Origin: JAJYZP01 sp049964535
Lineage (GTDB): Bacteria; Actinomycetota; Acidimicrobiia; Acidimicrobiales; Acidimicrobiaceae
Assembly: GCA_049964535.1 (NCBI GenBank)
Contig: JBMFXG010000019.1
Coordinates: 1-21,518, forward strand
DNA: 21,518 nucleotides
Reading direction: 5' to 3'
Shown here: positions 14,486 through 21,518 of the stretch, in pieces
Numbering within the stretch: position 1 is the first letter of the stretch
How the letters are laid out: each line of letters starts with the position of its first letter
Position numbers and translations under genes: made by a program
The notes under the pieces: generated by a model
What the model was told of the DNA's origin: nothing
The model's database searches: none
The model's input: only the letters and a program-made list of their open reading frames with translations

Positions 14486-17400
14486 GTGTCTCAAGAGTCC
14501 TTTCGTTATGCAGAGCTTCACGCACACTCCAACTTCTCATTTCTTGATGGTGTCTCTGATCCCGAAGATCTCGTTCTCGAGGCCTGTCGTCTTGGCCTCT
14601 CGGCTCTTGCGTTGACAGACCACAATGGGTTCTATGGAATCGTCAAGTTTGCCACCGCTGCGAGAACTGCCGGTATTCCCGCTCTCTACGGTGCAGAGCT
14701 CACGGTAGGGTCTCCCCTCTCTCGCCAGTCGGCGACCGATCCTCCGGGAGACCATCTCGTTGTACTGGCAAAGAACCCTGAAGGATACCGCATCTTGTCG
14801 CGACTGATTAGCCAGGGCCATGCAGACGGTGGGGTGAAGGGACGTTTTGACCTTGATGCTGAGTCGATAGCACGAGCAGCTCGTGGAAATCTCGTTGTAC
14901 TCACTGGTTGTCGGAAGGGTCCGATTAGTCGTGCCTTGGTGGACCACGGTCCGGCTGAAGCCTATCGTAGGTTGGCTCAGTATCGGGAGCTCTTTGGTCG
15001 TGACGACCTCGTTGTGGAGTGTTGGGATCACGGAGACCCCTTGGATGTAGCTCGTAATGAGGTGCTGACATCGTTAGCGGTTCGGGGAGGGCTCGTTGCT
15101 GTTGCCACGGGAAACGTTCACTATGCAGCTCCAGCTGCTGGTCGATTGGCAAACATCGTTGCTGGTATACGCGCAAAGATGACACTGGACGAGATAGACG
15201 GGTATCTGCTTGGGTCACACAGTGCTTATCTGCGATCTCCCGCTGAACAGGCTCGTCGCTTTGCTCGCTTCCCCGGTCTGGTGGAGGCATCGGTGTCGGT
15301 AGCAGAGCGTTGTACGTTCGACCTTCAGTTGGTATCGCCGAAGCTGCCGAATTTTCAAGGCCCCGATGGTCTGAGCGAGATCGCATTCTTGAGACGACTC
15401 GTCGCTGAGGGGGCGCAACGTCGGTACGGGTCACCGGAGAGCGAGCGGGTAGCAGGAGCATACGCTCAATTGGCCCACGAACTTGAGATCATTGAGCGGC
15501 TCGAGTTCGCCGGCTATTTTCTCGTTGTTTGGGATATCGTCGAGTTCTGTCGCCGTCAAGATATCTTCTGCCAGGGGCGCGGGTCGGCCGCAAACTCGGC
15601 GGTCTGTTACGCGATTGGTATTACGAACTGTGATCCAGTCGCACTACACCTCCTCTTTGAACGTTTTCTGTCGCCAGAGCGAGATGGTCCACCAGATATC
15701 GATATCGATATCGAGAGTGGTCGTCGTGAAGAGGTGCTGCAGTACGTTTTCTCGACCTACACCAGAGAACGGGCCGCTCAGGTGGCAAACGTCATTACCT
15801 ATCGATCTCGATCGGCGCTCCGAGAGGTTGGAAAGGTTCTGGGATATAGCTCTACCTTGATCGATCGTTGGTCGAAACAGGTGGAGCGCTTTGGGTCGCT
15901 CGAGAAGGCCTTGCGACTTCGAGAACCCGATGGATCGCTCGTTGCCGAGGTGCCTGCGGCCGTCGCCCTCTATGCCCAGCAGCTCGAGCACAGTCCTCGC
16001 CACCTCGGCCTGCACTCTGGCGGGATGGTGATCTGCGATAGACCGGTGGTCGAAGTCTGTCCGACCGAGTGGGCGCGACACAGTGATCGCACGGTAGTGC
16101 AGTGGGATAAGGAGGACTGTGCTGCTATCGGTCTTGTCAAGTTCGACCTTTTGGGTCTTGGCATGTTGACCGCTATTCACGAGGCAGTGACCTTGATTGA
16201 GCAGTGGTACGGATTCGAGTTGGACATAGCGTTGCTTCCCCAAGAGGATGAGGTCTACGAGATGCTGTGCCAGGCCGATTCGGTGGGAGTGTTCCAGGTG
16301 GAGAGTCGGGCGCAGATGGCAACATTACCGAGATTGAAACCTCGTCACTTCTATGATCTCGTTGTCGAAGTGGCGCTCATTCGTCCTGGACCGATTCAAG
16401 GTGGATCTGTCCATCCTTATATCCGGCGTCGCAACGGACAAGAGAAGGTCACCTACCTCCACCCTCTGTTGGAGAGGTCGTTGGCGAAGACGTTGGGGGT
16501 TCCTCTTTTTCAAGAACAGTTGATGCAGATGGCGATCGATGTTGCCGGCTTCACTCCAGCAGAGGCCGATCAGCTTCGTCAGGCCATGGGGTCGAAGCGG
16601 TCTCAGGCCAAGATGCAGGGGATTAAAGAGCGCTTCTATCGTGGTATGGAGTTGAATGGTATCGTTGGGGTGACCGCTGATGCGATCTTCGACAAGATGG
16701 CGGCATTTGCGAATTTTGGGTTTCCAGAGAGCCACTCGGCATCGTTTGCGTATCTTGTGTATGTGAGCTCGTGGCTCAAGCTCTACTATCCTGCCGCACT
16801 CTGTGCCGCTCTCTTGCGGGCACAGCCTATGGGATTTTGGTCTCCAAATACCTTGATCGGTGACGCTCGACGGCACGGCGTTACCGTGTTCGGTCCTCAG
16901 CTCTCTCGCTCGCTCGTCGATGCATCGTTGGAGTGTCGACACTCCAACTTGACTGCTTCTAGGGTGCGACCAAGCGAAGAGAGTGAGTGTCGCTGCCACG
17001 TCCAACCGCGTGGGTCCTCAACCCTTGAGCGTGGGTCACCGTTGCGCTACGGAGCGGGTGGCCCCGCAGTCAGGGTCGGACTTGGACAGATTCGGGGAGT
17101 TGGTCGAGAGCTTGCGCAGCGCATCGTGGAGAGCTCTCCGTATAAGGACCTCGCCGACCTTATTGAGCGGGTGGAGTTAAGTCAGGCTCAGGTTACGGCT
17201 CTGGCCCGTGCGGGAGCTCTTGAGGAGCTCACCGGGTTGACGCGGCGTCAAACGATGTGGATGGCCGGTCCTTTGACCGAGCATCGTGGTCGAGGGTTGG
17301 TGGGACTCCCTCATCGAGCCCCCCCGACGCTTCCGACCCTGAACCATACGGAGCGTTATGCGCTTGATCTTTTTTCAACTGGTGTGATCGTTGACGGCCA

Positions 17401-17752
17401 TCCAATGGAGGTGGTGCGGCGAGCACTCGATGATCTTGGGGTCTTGTCGTCGGAGATGCTGAAATCGGTTGATAACGCTCACAACGTTGAAGTTGGCGGC
17501 ATCGTGACGCATCGTCAGCGTCCTCACACTGCAAGGGGGGTGACATTCATCAATTTGGAGGACGAGTGGGGCTTGATGAACGTGATCTGTTCCCGTGGAG
17601 TTTGGACTCGCTACCGGAGCGTTGCGAGAGAGGCATCGGGACTTTTGGTGCGGGGAAGGGTTGAAAAAGTCGATGGAGTGATCAACGTCGTAGCTCGCGA
17701 GCTGCTTGCTCTTGAGACGGTTGTAGGAATCCATGCTCGTAATTTCCGATGA
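14486..17752 (+). CDS. dnaE2: Error-prone DNA polymerase III alpha subunit DnaE2
   Basis: DnaE2 (also called ImuC) is the C-family polymerase that carries out damage-induced mutagenesis with ImuA' and ImuB. The N-terminal PHP domain opens with YAELHAHSNFSFLDG. Catalytic acids lie in PDIDIDIE (403-410; D404, D406, D408). The finger/thumb segments (FPESHSASFAYLVYVSSWLKLY) and C-terminal OB fold (VGGIVTHRQRPHTARGVTFI) are typical, and 1088 aa is the normal DnaE2 length range. The start is forced: an in-frame TAA at 14474-14476 is separated from GTG 14486 by three codons, and the PHP motif begins at residue 8. No ribosome site fits there, supporting a leaderless mRNA. Residues about 817-858 form a Cys/His/Arg-rich insertion before the conserved AVRVGLGQIRGVG segment. 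Confidence 0.95.
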   Translation: MSQESFRYAELHAHSNFSFLDGVSDPEDLVLEACRLGLSALALTDHNGFYGIVKFATAARTAGIPALYGAELTVGSPLSRQSATDPPGDHLVVLAKNPEGYRILSRLISQGHADGGVKGRFDLDAESIARAARGNLVVLTGCRKGPISRALVDHGPAEAYRRLAQYRELFGRDDLVVECWDHGDPLDVARNEVLTSLAVRGGLVAVATGNVHYAAPAAGRLANIVAGIRAKMTLDEIDGYLLGSHSAYLRSPAEQARRFARFPGLVEASVSVAERCTFDLQLVSPKLPNFQGPDGLSEIAFLRRLVAEGAQRRYGSPESERVAGAYAQLAHELEIIERLEFAGYFLVVWDIVEFCRRQDIFCQGRGSAANSAVCYAIGITNCDPVALHLLFERFLSPERDGPPDIDIDIESGRREEVLQYVFSTYTRERAAQVANVITYRSRSALREVGKVLGYSSTLIDRWSKQVERFGSLEKALRLREPDGSLVAEVPAAVALYAQQLEHSPRHLGLHSGGMVICDRPVVEVCPTEWARHSDRTVVQWDKEDCAAIGLVKFDLLGLGMLTAIHEAVTLIEQWYGFELDIALLPQEDEVYEMLCQADSVGVFQVESRAQMATLPRLKPRHFYDLVVEVALIRPGPIQGGSVHPYIRRRNGQEKVTYLHPLLERSLAKTLGVPLFQEQLMQMAIDVAGFTPAEADQLRQAMGSKRSQAKMQGIKERFYRGMELNGIVGVTADAIFDKMAAFANFGFPESHSASFAYLVYVSSWLKLYYPAALCAALLRAQPMGFWSPNTLIGDARRHGVTVFGPQLSRSLVDASLECRHSNLTASRVRPSEESECRCHVQPRGSSTLERGSPLRYGAGGPAVRVGLGQIRGVGRELAQRIVESSPYKDLADLIERVELSQAQVTALARAGALEELTGLTRRQTMWMAGPLTEHRGRGLVGLPHRAPPTLPTLNHTERYALDLFSTGVIVDGHPMEVVRRALDDLGVLSSEMLKSVDNAHNVEVGGIVTHRQRPHTARGVTFINLEDEWGLMNVICSRGVWTRYRSVAREASGLLVRGRVEKVDGVINVVARELLALETVVGIHARNFR
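16927..16948. repeat. 22-bp perfect palindrome inside dnaE2
   Basis: Arms GTTGGAGTGTC / GACACTCCAAC, centre between 16937 and 16938. It lies at the start of the unusual insertion of DnaE2. An imperfect direct copy of GAGTGTCG...CCAAC lies at 16985-17006, and a 9-bp direct repeat GCGTGGGTC at 17008-17016 and 17029-17037, suggesting the insertion grew by local duplication. Confidence 0.8.
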
Positions 17753-17840
17753 TGGCGTCAGTATCGAGCCACGAAAGAACGTATAGGGAGCTATCGATAG
17801 GCGCACGGCAACTCCCAGGACATGCGCTACGATCTCCTGG

Positions 17841-19298
17841 TCAACGGAGTTCATAGTCTGAGCTCTGAAACTGGCCGAGCTTACGACGATAGTTCCACGT
17901 GAACGAGGGCCAATTGTTGATATTGCGTCCCTGTGTATCTACGTACCAGGAACGACAACCACTGGTGTAGCTCGTGAACTTGCTCCTTCTGGCGATCCAG
18001 CGCTCAAAAGAGCGCTCTTGATCTCTTCGTAGATTGAGCGAGGAGAAGTGAGAGGCGTGGAGATAGCGGATTGCTGCGGCGATGTAACGGACCTGAGTCT
18101 CCTCCATGTAGAGCACAGAGTTGGCACCGAGGTTGGTATTGGGACCGTAGATCATAAAGAAGTTGGGAAACCCCGCAACAGCTAGGCCGAAGTACGCCTT
18201 TGGGTACGGGGACCAGGCCTCTCGCAAGGTCTGACCGTTCTGGCCGATGACCTCCATGGGCTGGAGGAAGCTCTGCCCTTGGAAGCCAGTCGCGTAGATG
18301 ACGACGGTAGCTGGGTGATGCTGACCATCTGCGTCGAAGACTCCGTCTGCGTCTAGACGAACGGCTTCGTTGGCGACGAGTGTCACGTTGGGTCGCAGTA
18401 GTGTCGGATACCAGTTGCTTGAGAAGAGAATTCTTTTGCACCCAACCTCGTAGTTCGGCGTGCACTTCGCCCGGAGCTCTGGGCTCGGAATCGCTTGTTC
18501 AAGATAGGAGCGACACGTAAGCGCTACCCGCTTGCTCAATGAGTGAGATCTGAGGTATCCAGCGGTTAGAACCTCTCCCCGGAGAAACAGAAGTAACCGA
18601 TCGACCTTGGAAGTGAAGGAGAGATGGTCAAACAGAAGCTGCTGCAGCTGAGACCATGGTGGAGCTTTTGGAAGGACGTAAGGTGCCGTGCGCTGAAAGA
18701 CGGTTACCGAGTGAGCTTTTCGAGCGATCTCTGGAACGAGCTGGATGGCGCTGGCACCGGTTCCAATGACCGCAATATCTCGTTCTTCGAGCGAGATCTT
18801 CCCAGAGGGCCAAGATGAAGAGTGCCAACTCTCTCCCTCAAAGAGCTCTGAACCACAGATTCGTGGTAGGAAAGGCTCCCGCAGTTGGCCGACGGCCGAG
18901 ATGACGACCTGGGCCGTAGTCGTTTCACCCGTTGTGAGCTCGAGATGCCATCGTTGGAGGGCTTCAGAGTAGCTCAGTCGCTCGACCCCAGTACCAAGTC
19001 GCAGAAATGGCTCGAGACCCTCTCGGTTGCACAGAGCGTTCAGATTGGCCAAGATTTCGGGCTGTGTTGCGTAGCGTTGTCGCCACCTCGGTGCATCCCA
19101 CGAGAAGCTGTAGAGGTGAGACGGTACATCACATGCTGCTCCCGGATAGGTGTTATCACGCCAAACACCGCCGATCGCGTCAGACCGTTCGAAGATGCAG
19201 AAGTCATCGTCACCGCTGCGACGTAGCTCTCGAGCCATGGCGAGACCGCCAGCTCCCGCACCGATGATGACGGTTCTGACTGTAGGTGACGGTGGCAC
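17841..19298 (-). CDS. FAD/NADPH-dependent Baeyer-Villiger-type monooxygenase
   Basis: This is a class B flavoprotein monooxygenase that inserts oxygen next to a ketone (or oxidises N/S atoms) using NADPH, FAD and O2. An N-terminal FAD Rossmann fingerprint IIGAGAGGLA (G13, G15, G18) is followed by the Baeyer-Villiger signature FxGxxxHxxxWP as FEGESWHSSSWP (153-164). A second Rossmann loop for NADPH, AVIGTGASA, lies at about 176-184, and the family segment VVIYATGF follows towards the C-terminus. The 485-aa length is at the short end for the family. GTG 19298 is preceded by AGGGA at a suitable distance. The gene is convergent to dnaE2 (88-bp gap) and divergent from the aldehyde dehydrogenase gene. 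A role in aromatic or alicyclic ketone breakdown is suggested by those neighbours only. Confidence 0.88.
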   Translation of the reverse strand: MPPSPTVRTVIIGAGAGGLAMARELRRSGDDDFCIFERSDAIGGVWRDNTYPGAACDVPSHLYSFSWDAPRWRQRYATQPEILANLNALCNREGLEPFLRLGTGVERLSYSEALQRWHLELTTGETTTAQVVISAVGQLREPFLPRICGSELFEGESWHSSSWPSGKISLEERDIAVIGTGASAIQLVPEIARKAHSVTVFQRTAPYVLPKAPPWSQLQQLLFDHLSFTSKVDRLLLFLRGEVLTAGYLRSHSLSKRVALTCRSYLEQAIPSPELRAKCTPNYEVGCKRILFSSNWYPTLLRPNVTLVANEAVRLDADGVFDADGQHHPATVVIYATGFQGQSFLQPMEVIGQNGQTLREAWSPYPKAYFGLAVAGFPNFFMIYGPNTNLGANSVLYMEETQVRYIAAAIRYLHASHFSSLNLRRDQERSFERWIARRSKFTSYTSGCRSWYVDTQGRNINNWPSFTWNYRRKLGQFQSSDYELR

Positions 19299-19571
19299 GT
19301 GTGTTCCCTGCCTTGATATCGATAGCTCTCAGGGCATCGGGATCGTTGCCGTGAGGTTTGGTCGCTCTCTCATGCACCTTAGCCTTGTGAGACCGCTTTG
19401 CACAGAGCATCGATTGGGGTGCAGCGCTCGAATGCTGATCGGTGCTGTGCTGGAGTCAGTGATCGCAGCGCGACCGATGCCTGCTTTGACCCTGATAAGT
19501 TGCGGCAGCGGTCTCGAGCTGTTATTTTGGAACCAAACAAATGCCAGAGTCGAGTTCGACGAGGAGGAACG
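19299..19571. other. Divergent control region, monooxygenase / aromatic-acid genes
   Basis: This 273-bp spacer contains no supported gene. A possible plus-strand promoter reads TTGCGG (19500-19505), 17 bp, TATTTT (19523-19528), giving a start near 19535 and a leader of about 37 nt. No clear regulator-binding palindrome was seen. The reading frame of the aldehyde dehydrogenase stays open upstream to 19398, but those extra residues look non-coding. Confidence 0.4.
19561..19567 (+). promoter_or_regulatory. Ribosome binding site deciding the aldehyde dehydrogenase start
   Basis: GAGGAGG lies 4 nt before GTG 19572. It selects this start over the upstream in-frame codon at 19398, whose 58 extra residues would be Cys/Arg-rich and unlike the family. 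Confidence 0.65.
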
Positions 19572-21026
19572 GTGGATACTCTCTCGCAGTTGGCCGCAAT
19601 CGCTTCGCCGAACCACTTCATCGGGGGTCAGAGAGTCGCTTCCTCTGAGGTATTTCTCGATCGATCGCCGATCGACGGTTCGGTGATCGCTGAGGTGGCG
19701 CGAGGGCGTGAACTTGAAGCCGACATGGCGGTAGCCGCAGCTGAGGTTGGCTTTCGTACGTGGTCGAAGTTCTCAAAGGAACGTCGCTCCGAGATCCTTC
19801 TTCGTCTTGCTGACTTGATCGATGAGCATCGTGACGAGCTTGCCGAACTTGAGACCGTTGATAATGGAGCGCTGCTCCGGTCACATCGCCAAGGTGTGAT
19901 GCCCCGGGTAGCGCAGAATTTTCGGTTCTTTGGCCAGTGGCTATTGGGGCTCGACCATCCAGACTTTGAGACCCGGGGTCACACGAACCACGTGTCATGG
20001 GATCCTGCCGGTGTCTGCGTCCTAATCACTCCGTGGAATGCGCCGCTCATGCTAGCGACGTGGAAGATCGCACCGGCTCTTGCGGCCGGTAACTCCGTGG
20101 TGCTGAAGCCGGCGGAGTGGTCTCCCCTCACTGCTTCGGTCCTCGGTGATCTCACGCTCGAGGCGGGTATCCCCGAGGGGGTCTTCAACGTGGTGCAAGG
20201 TTTTGGATCGGAGGTTGGAGCGGCTCTCGTTGGAGATGGACGGATCGCGCGAATTTCTTTCACCGGTTCGGTTTCGACTGCACGAGCGATCGCGAGATCG
20301 GCCGCAGAGAATATCACACCGCTCTCGTTCGAGCTCGGAGGAAAATCACCGACCATTATTTTTGCCGACGCCGACCTTGACCTTGCAGTGGATATCGCAG
20401 TGGAACAGTTCGACAACGCGGGTCAGGTCTGTCTCGCTGGTACTCGTATTCTGGTCGAGGAGGAGATCGCAGACCTCTTCATAGCTCGACTGTTGCAGCG
20501 GACCGCAGGGCTTCGTCAGGGAGATCCACGAGAGATGACGACCGATATTGGCCCGCAGATTCACGGTGATCACGTCGTCCGTATCGAGGGCTTTTTAGAG
20601 CGTGCTGCCCACAGGGGCCTTACCCCAGCGATCGGAGGTGGGAGAAACGAGGATCTCGGTGGGTGGTACTTTCGACCCACTATCTTTCTCGATCCGCCCT
20701 CGGACTGCGAGATTGTGCAGGAGGAGATCTTCGGTCCAGTCCTGACCGTCCAACGTTTCCACGGTGAACAGACTGCGATCCAACTCGCGAATAGTACGAA
20801 GTATGGTCTCGCTGCAACCGTAGTGACCTCATCGAAGGAGCGTGCGGACCGGGTTGCGGGCGAGGTCGTGGCGGGAACGATCTGGGTGAACTGCTTCTAC
20901 GTTCGTGATCTCCAGGCGCCCTTTGGAGGGTCCAAGCTCTCTGGAGTCGGCCGAGAGGGCGGCAACTGGAGCTTTGATTTTTACTGCAACCTCAAGACAA
21001 CGGTCACGTCACCGAAGGGATGGTAG
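19572..21026 (+). CDS. NAD(P)-dependent aldehyde dehydrogenase, HpaE-like
   Basis: It oxidises an aldehyde to an acid. Family hallmarks: ITPWNAP (Asn156 for the oxyanion hole), cofactor segment KPAEWSPL, FTGSVSTA, general base in FELGGKSP (E254), catalytic cysteine in NAGQVCLAG (C287), and EIFGPV (E385). The product is 484 aa from GTG 19572, the size of 5-carboxymethyl-2-hydroxymuconate semialdehyde dehydrogenase (HpaE/HpcC). That enzyme acts right after ring cleavage of homoprotocatechuate, and the next gene, 4 bp downstream, is a LigB-type ring-cleaving dioxygenase. This specific role is therefore inferred from the pair. Other hydroxymuconic semialdehydes or betaine-type aldehydes remain possible from sequence alone. 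Confidence 0.88.
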   Translation: MDTLSQLAAIASPNHFIGGQRVASSEVFLDRSPIDGSVIAEVARGRELEADMAVAAAEVGFRTWSKFSKERRSEILLRLADLIDEHRDELAELETVDNGALLRSHRQGVMPRVAQNFRFFGQWLLGLDHPDFETRGHTNHVSWDPAGVCVLITPWNAPLMLATWKIAPALAAGNSVVLKPAEWSPLTASVLGDLTLEAGIPEGVFNVVQGFGSEVGAALVGDGRIARISFTGSVSTARAIARSAAENITPLSFELGGKSPTIIFADADLDLAVDIAVEQFDNAGQVCLAGTRILVEEEIADLFIARLLQRTAGLRQGDPREMTTDIGPQIHGDHVVRIEGFLERAAHRGLTPAIGGGRNEDLGGWYFRPTIFLDPPSDCEIVQEEIFGPVLTVQRFHGEQTAIQLANSTKYGLAATVVTSSKERADRVAGEVVAGTIWVNCFYVRDLQAPFGGSKLSGVGREGGNWSFDFYCNLKTTVTSPKGW

Positions 21027-21030
21027 GAGT

Positions 21031-21518
21031 GTGGGCGAGATAGTAGGGGCAGGCCTTTTGGCACACGTGCCGACGATCATGTTGTCGGAAGAGATCCGGC
21101 GATCGCTCAATGGTGGCGAAGACACCTCTTTAGTGGCAGGGCTTGAACGGCTTCGATCCTCGGTCTTTGAAACACTCGACTACGACACTGTTCTCGTAGT
21201 TGACTCACACTGGGCGACGACGGTGGAGTTCGTGGTTGCATCCCATGCGCTGCGTGCCGGGCTCCATACCTCCTCTGAGCTTCCCCGAGGAATGTGCAGG
21301 ATTCCCTATGAGTTCGAGGGAGATCCGGAGCTTGCGAGAACGATAGCTGCGCTCGGTCCAGATGGTGGGACCTGGATCACGGCAAATGATGATCCGTATC
21401 TGCCTATCTACTATGGGACGTTGAACCTCTGGCACTACCTCGGCGTAGCAGGGAAGGCGTGGGTCTCCGTCTCGGTCTGTCAGACCGGTGAGCCCGATGA
21501 CTTCTTGACCTTTGGAGC
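21031..21518 (+). CDS. LigB-type extradiol dioxygenase, probable 3,4-dihydroxyphenylacetate 2,3-dioxygenase (3' end outside window)
   Basis: Class III extradiol dioxygenases open catechol rings next to the hydroxyls using Fe(II). The 162 visible residues begin GEIVGAGLLAHVPT, with His12, and contain VLVVDSHWATT, with His60. These match the two iron-ligand histidines of the LigB family (His12 and His61 in LigAB); the third ligand, a Glu, lies beyond the window. TSSELPRGMCRIPYEFEGDP also follows the family. GTG 21031 is 4 bp after the dehydrogenase stop, with AGGAG directly before it, so the two are translated from one mRNA. The HpaE-like neighbour favours homoprotocatechuate as substrate; a 2,3-dihydroxyphenylpropionate (MhpB-like) enzyme is the main alternative. 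Confidence 0.8.
   Translation, partial: MGEIVGAGLLAHVPTIMLSEEIRRSLNGGEDTSLVAGLERLRSSVFETLDYDTVLVVDSHWATTVEFVVASHALRAGLHTSSELPRGMCRIPYEFEGDPELARTIAALGPDGGTWITANDDPYLPIYYGTLNLWHYLGVAGKAWVSVSVCQTGEPDDFLTFG

Noticed and set aside
15692..15712. GATATC tandem repeat in dnaE2
   Set aside because: It is just the codons of the catalytic PDIDIDIE motif.
17788..19328. 12-bp inverted repeat GAGCTATCGATA flanking the monooxygenase gene (17788-17799 and 19317-19328)
   Set aside because: It looks like the ends of a mobile unit, but there is no transposase, no target duplication and the repeat is short; chance is the simplest explanation.
1..21518. CRISPR arrays, insertion sequences, rRNA or tRNA genes
   Set aside because: None seen: no regularly spaced repeats, no transposase motifs and no RNA gene landmarks on either strand.

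Overview
This window looks like chromosomal DNA of an actinobacterium of moderate GC content (roughly 55-60% by eye). The evidence is a split ImuA'/ImuB/DnaE2 mutasome under actinobacterial-type LexA boxes (CGAAC-N4-GTTCG), a CofC/FbiD enzyme of coenzyme F420 synthesis, an Rv1264-like adenylate cyclase, a fused ABC exporter of the Rv0194 type, and many GTG starts. An acidimicrobial lineage such as Ferrimicrobium would fit, but that is a guess.

Left part (1-8028): the window opens inside a gene whose first visible residues match the end of a MobF/TrwC relaxase domain, followed by a long tail with no recognisable helicase. Next come a medium/long-chain acyl-CoA synthetase (+) and a convergent two-gene unit, cofC then a PIG-L/LmbE deacetylase (-). 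A class III adenylate cyclase (+) follows, with rnhB (RNase HII) 15 bp behind it. A 500-bp stretch with hairpins and no convincing gene precedes the ABC transporter.

Centre (8029-17752): a 1291-aa ABC exporter carries both half-transporters in one chain, with one degenerate and one catalytic ATP site. It is followed by the SOS mutagenesis cassette imuA'-imuB, then dnaE2. Each transcription unit of the cassette has a perfect LexA core box placed exactly 13 bp before its start codon, with a -10-like hexamer between them, so both mRNAs are predicted to be leaderless. The imuA' operator is the centre of a 50-bp perfect palindrome that also contains the imuA' start codon. This is the most unusual feature of the window.

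Right part (17753-21518): a flavin Baeyer-Villiger-type monooxygenase (-) diverges from an aldehyde dehydrogenase of the HpaE type (+). The latter is followed after 4 bp by a LigB-type extradiol dioxygenase cut by the window end. The last two genes form the core of a meta-cleavage route for aromatic acids, most likely homoprotocatechuate (3,4-dihydroxyphenylacetate). Functional calls rest on motifs read by eye; no database search was run.
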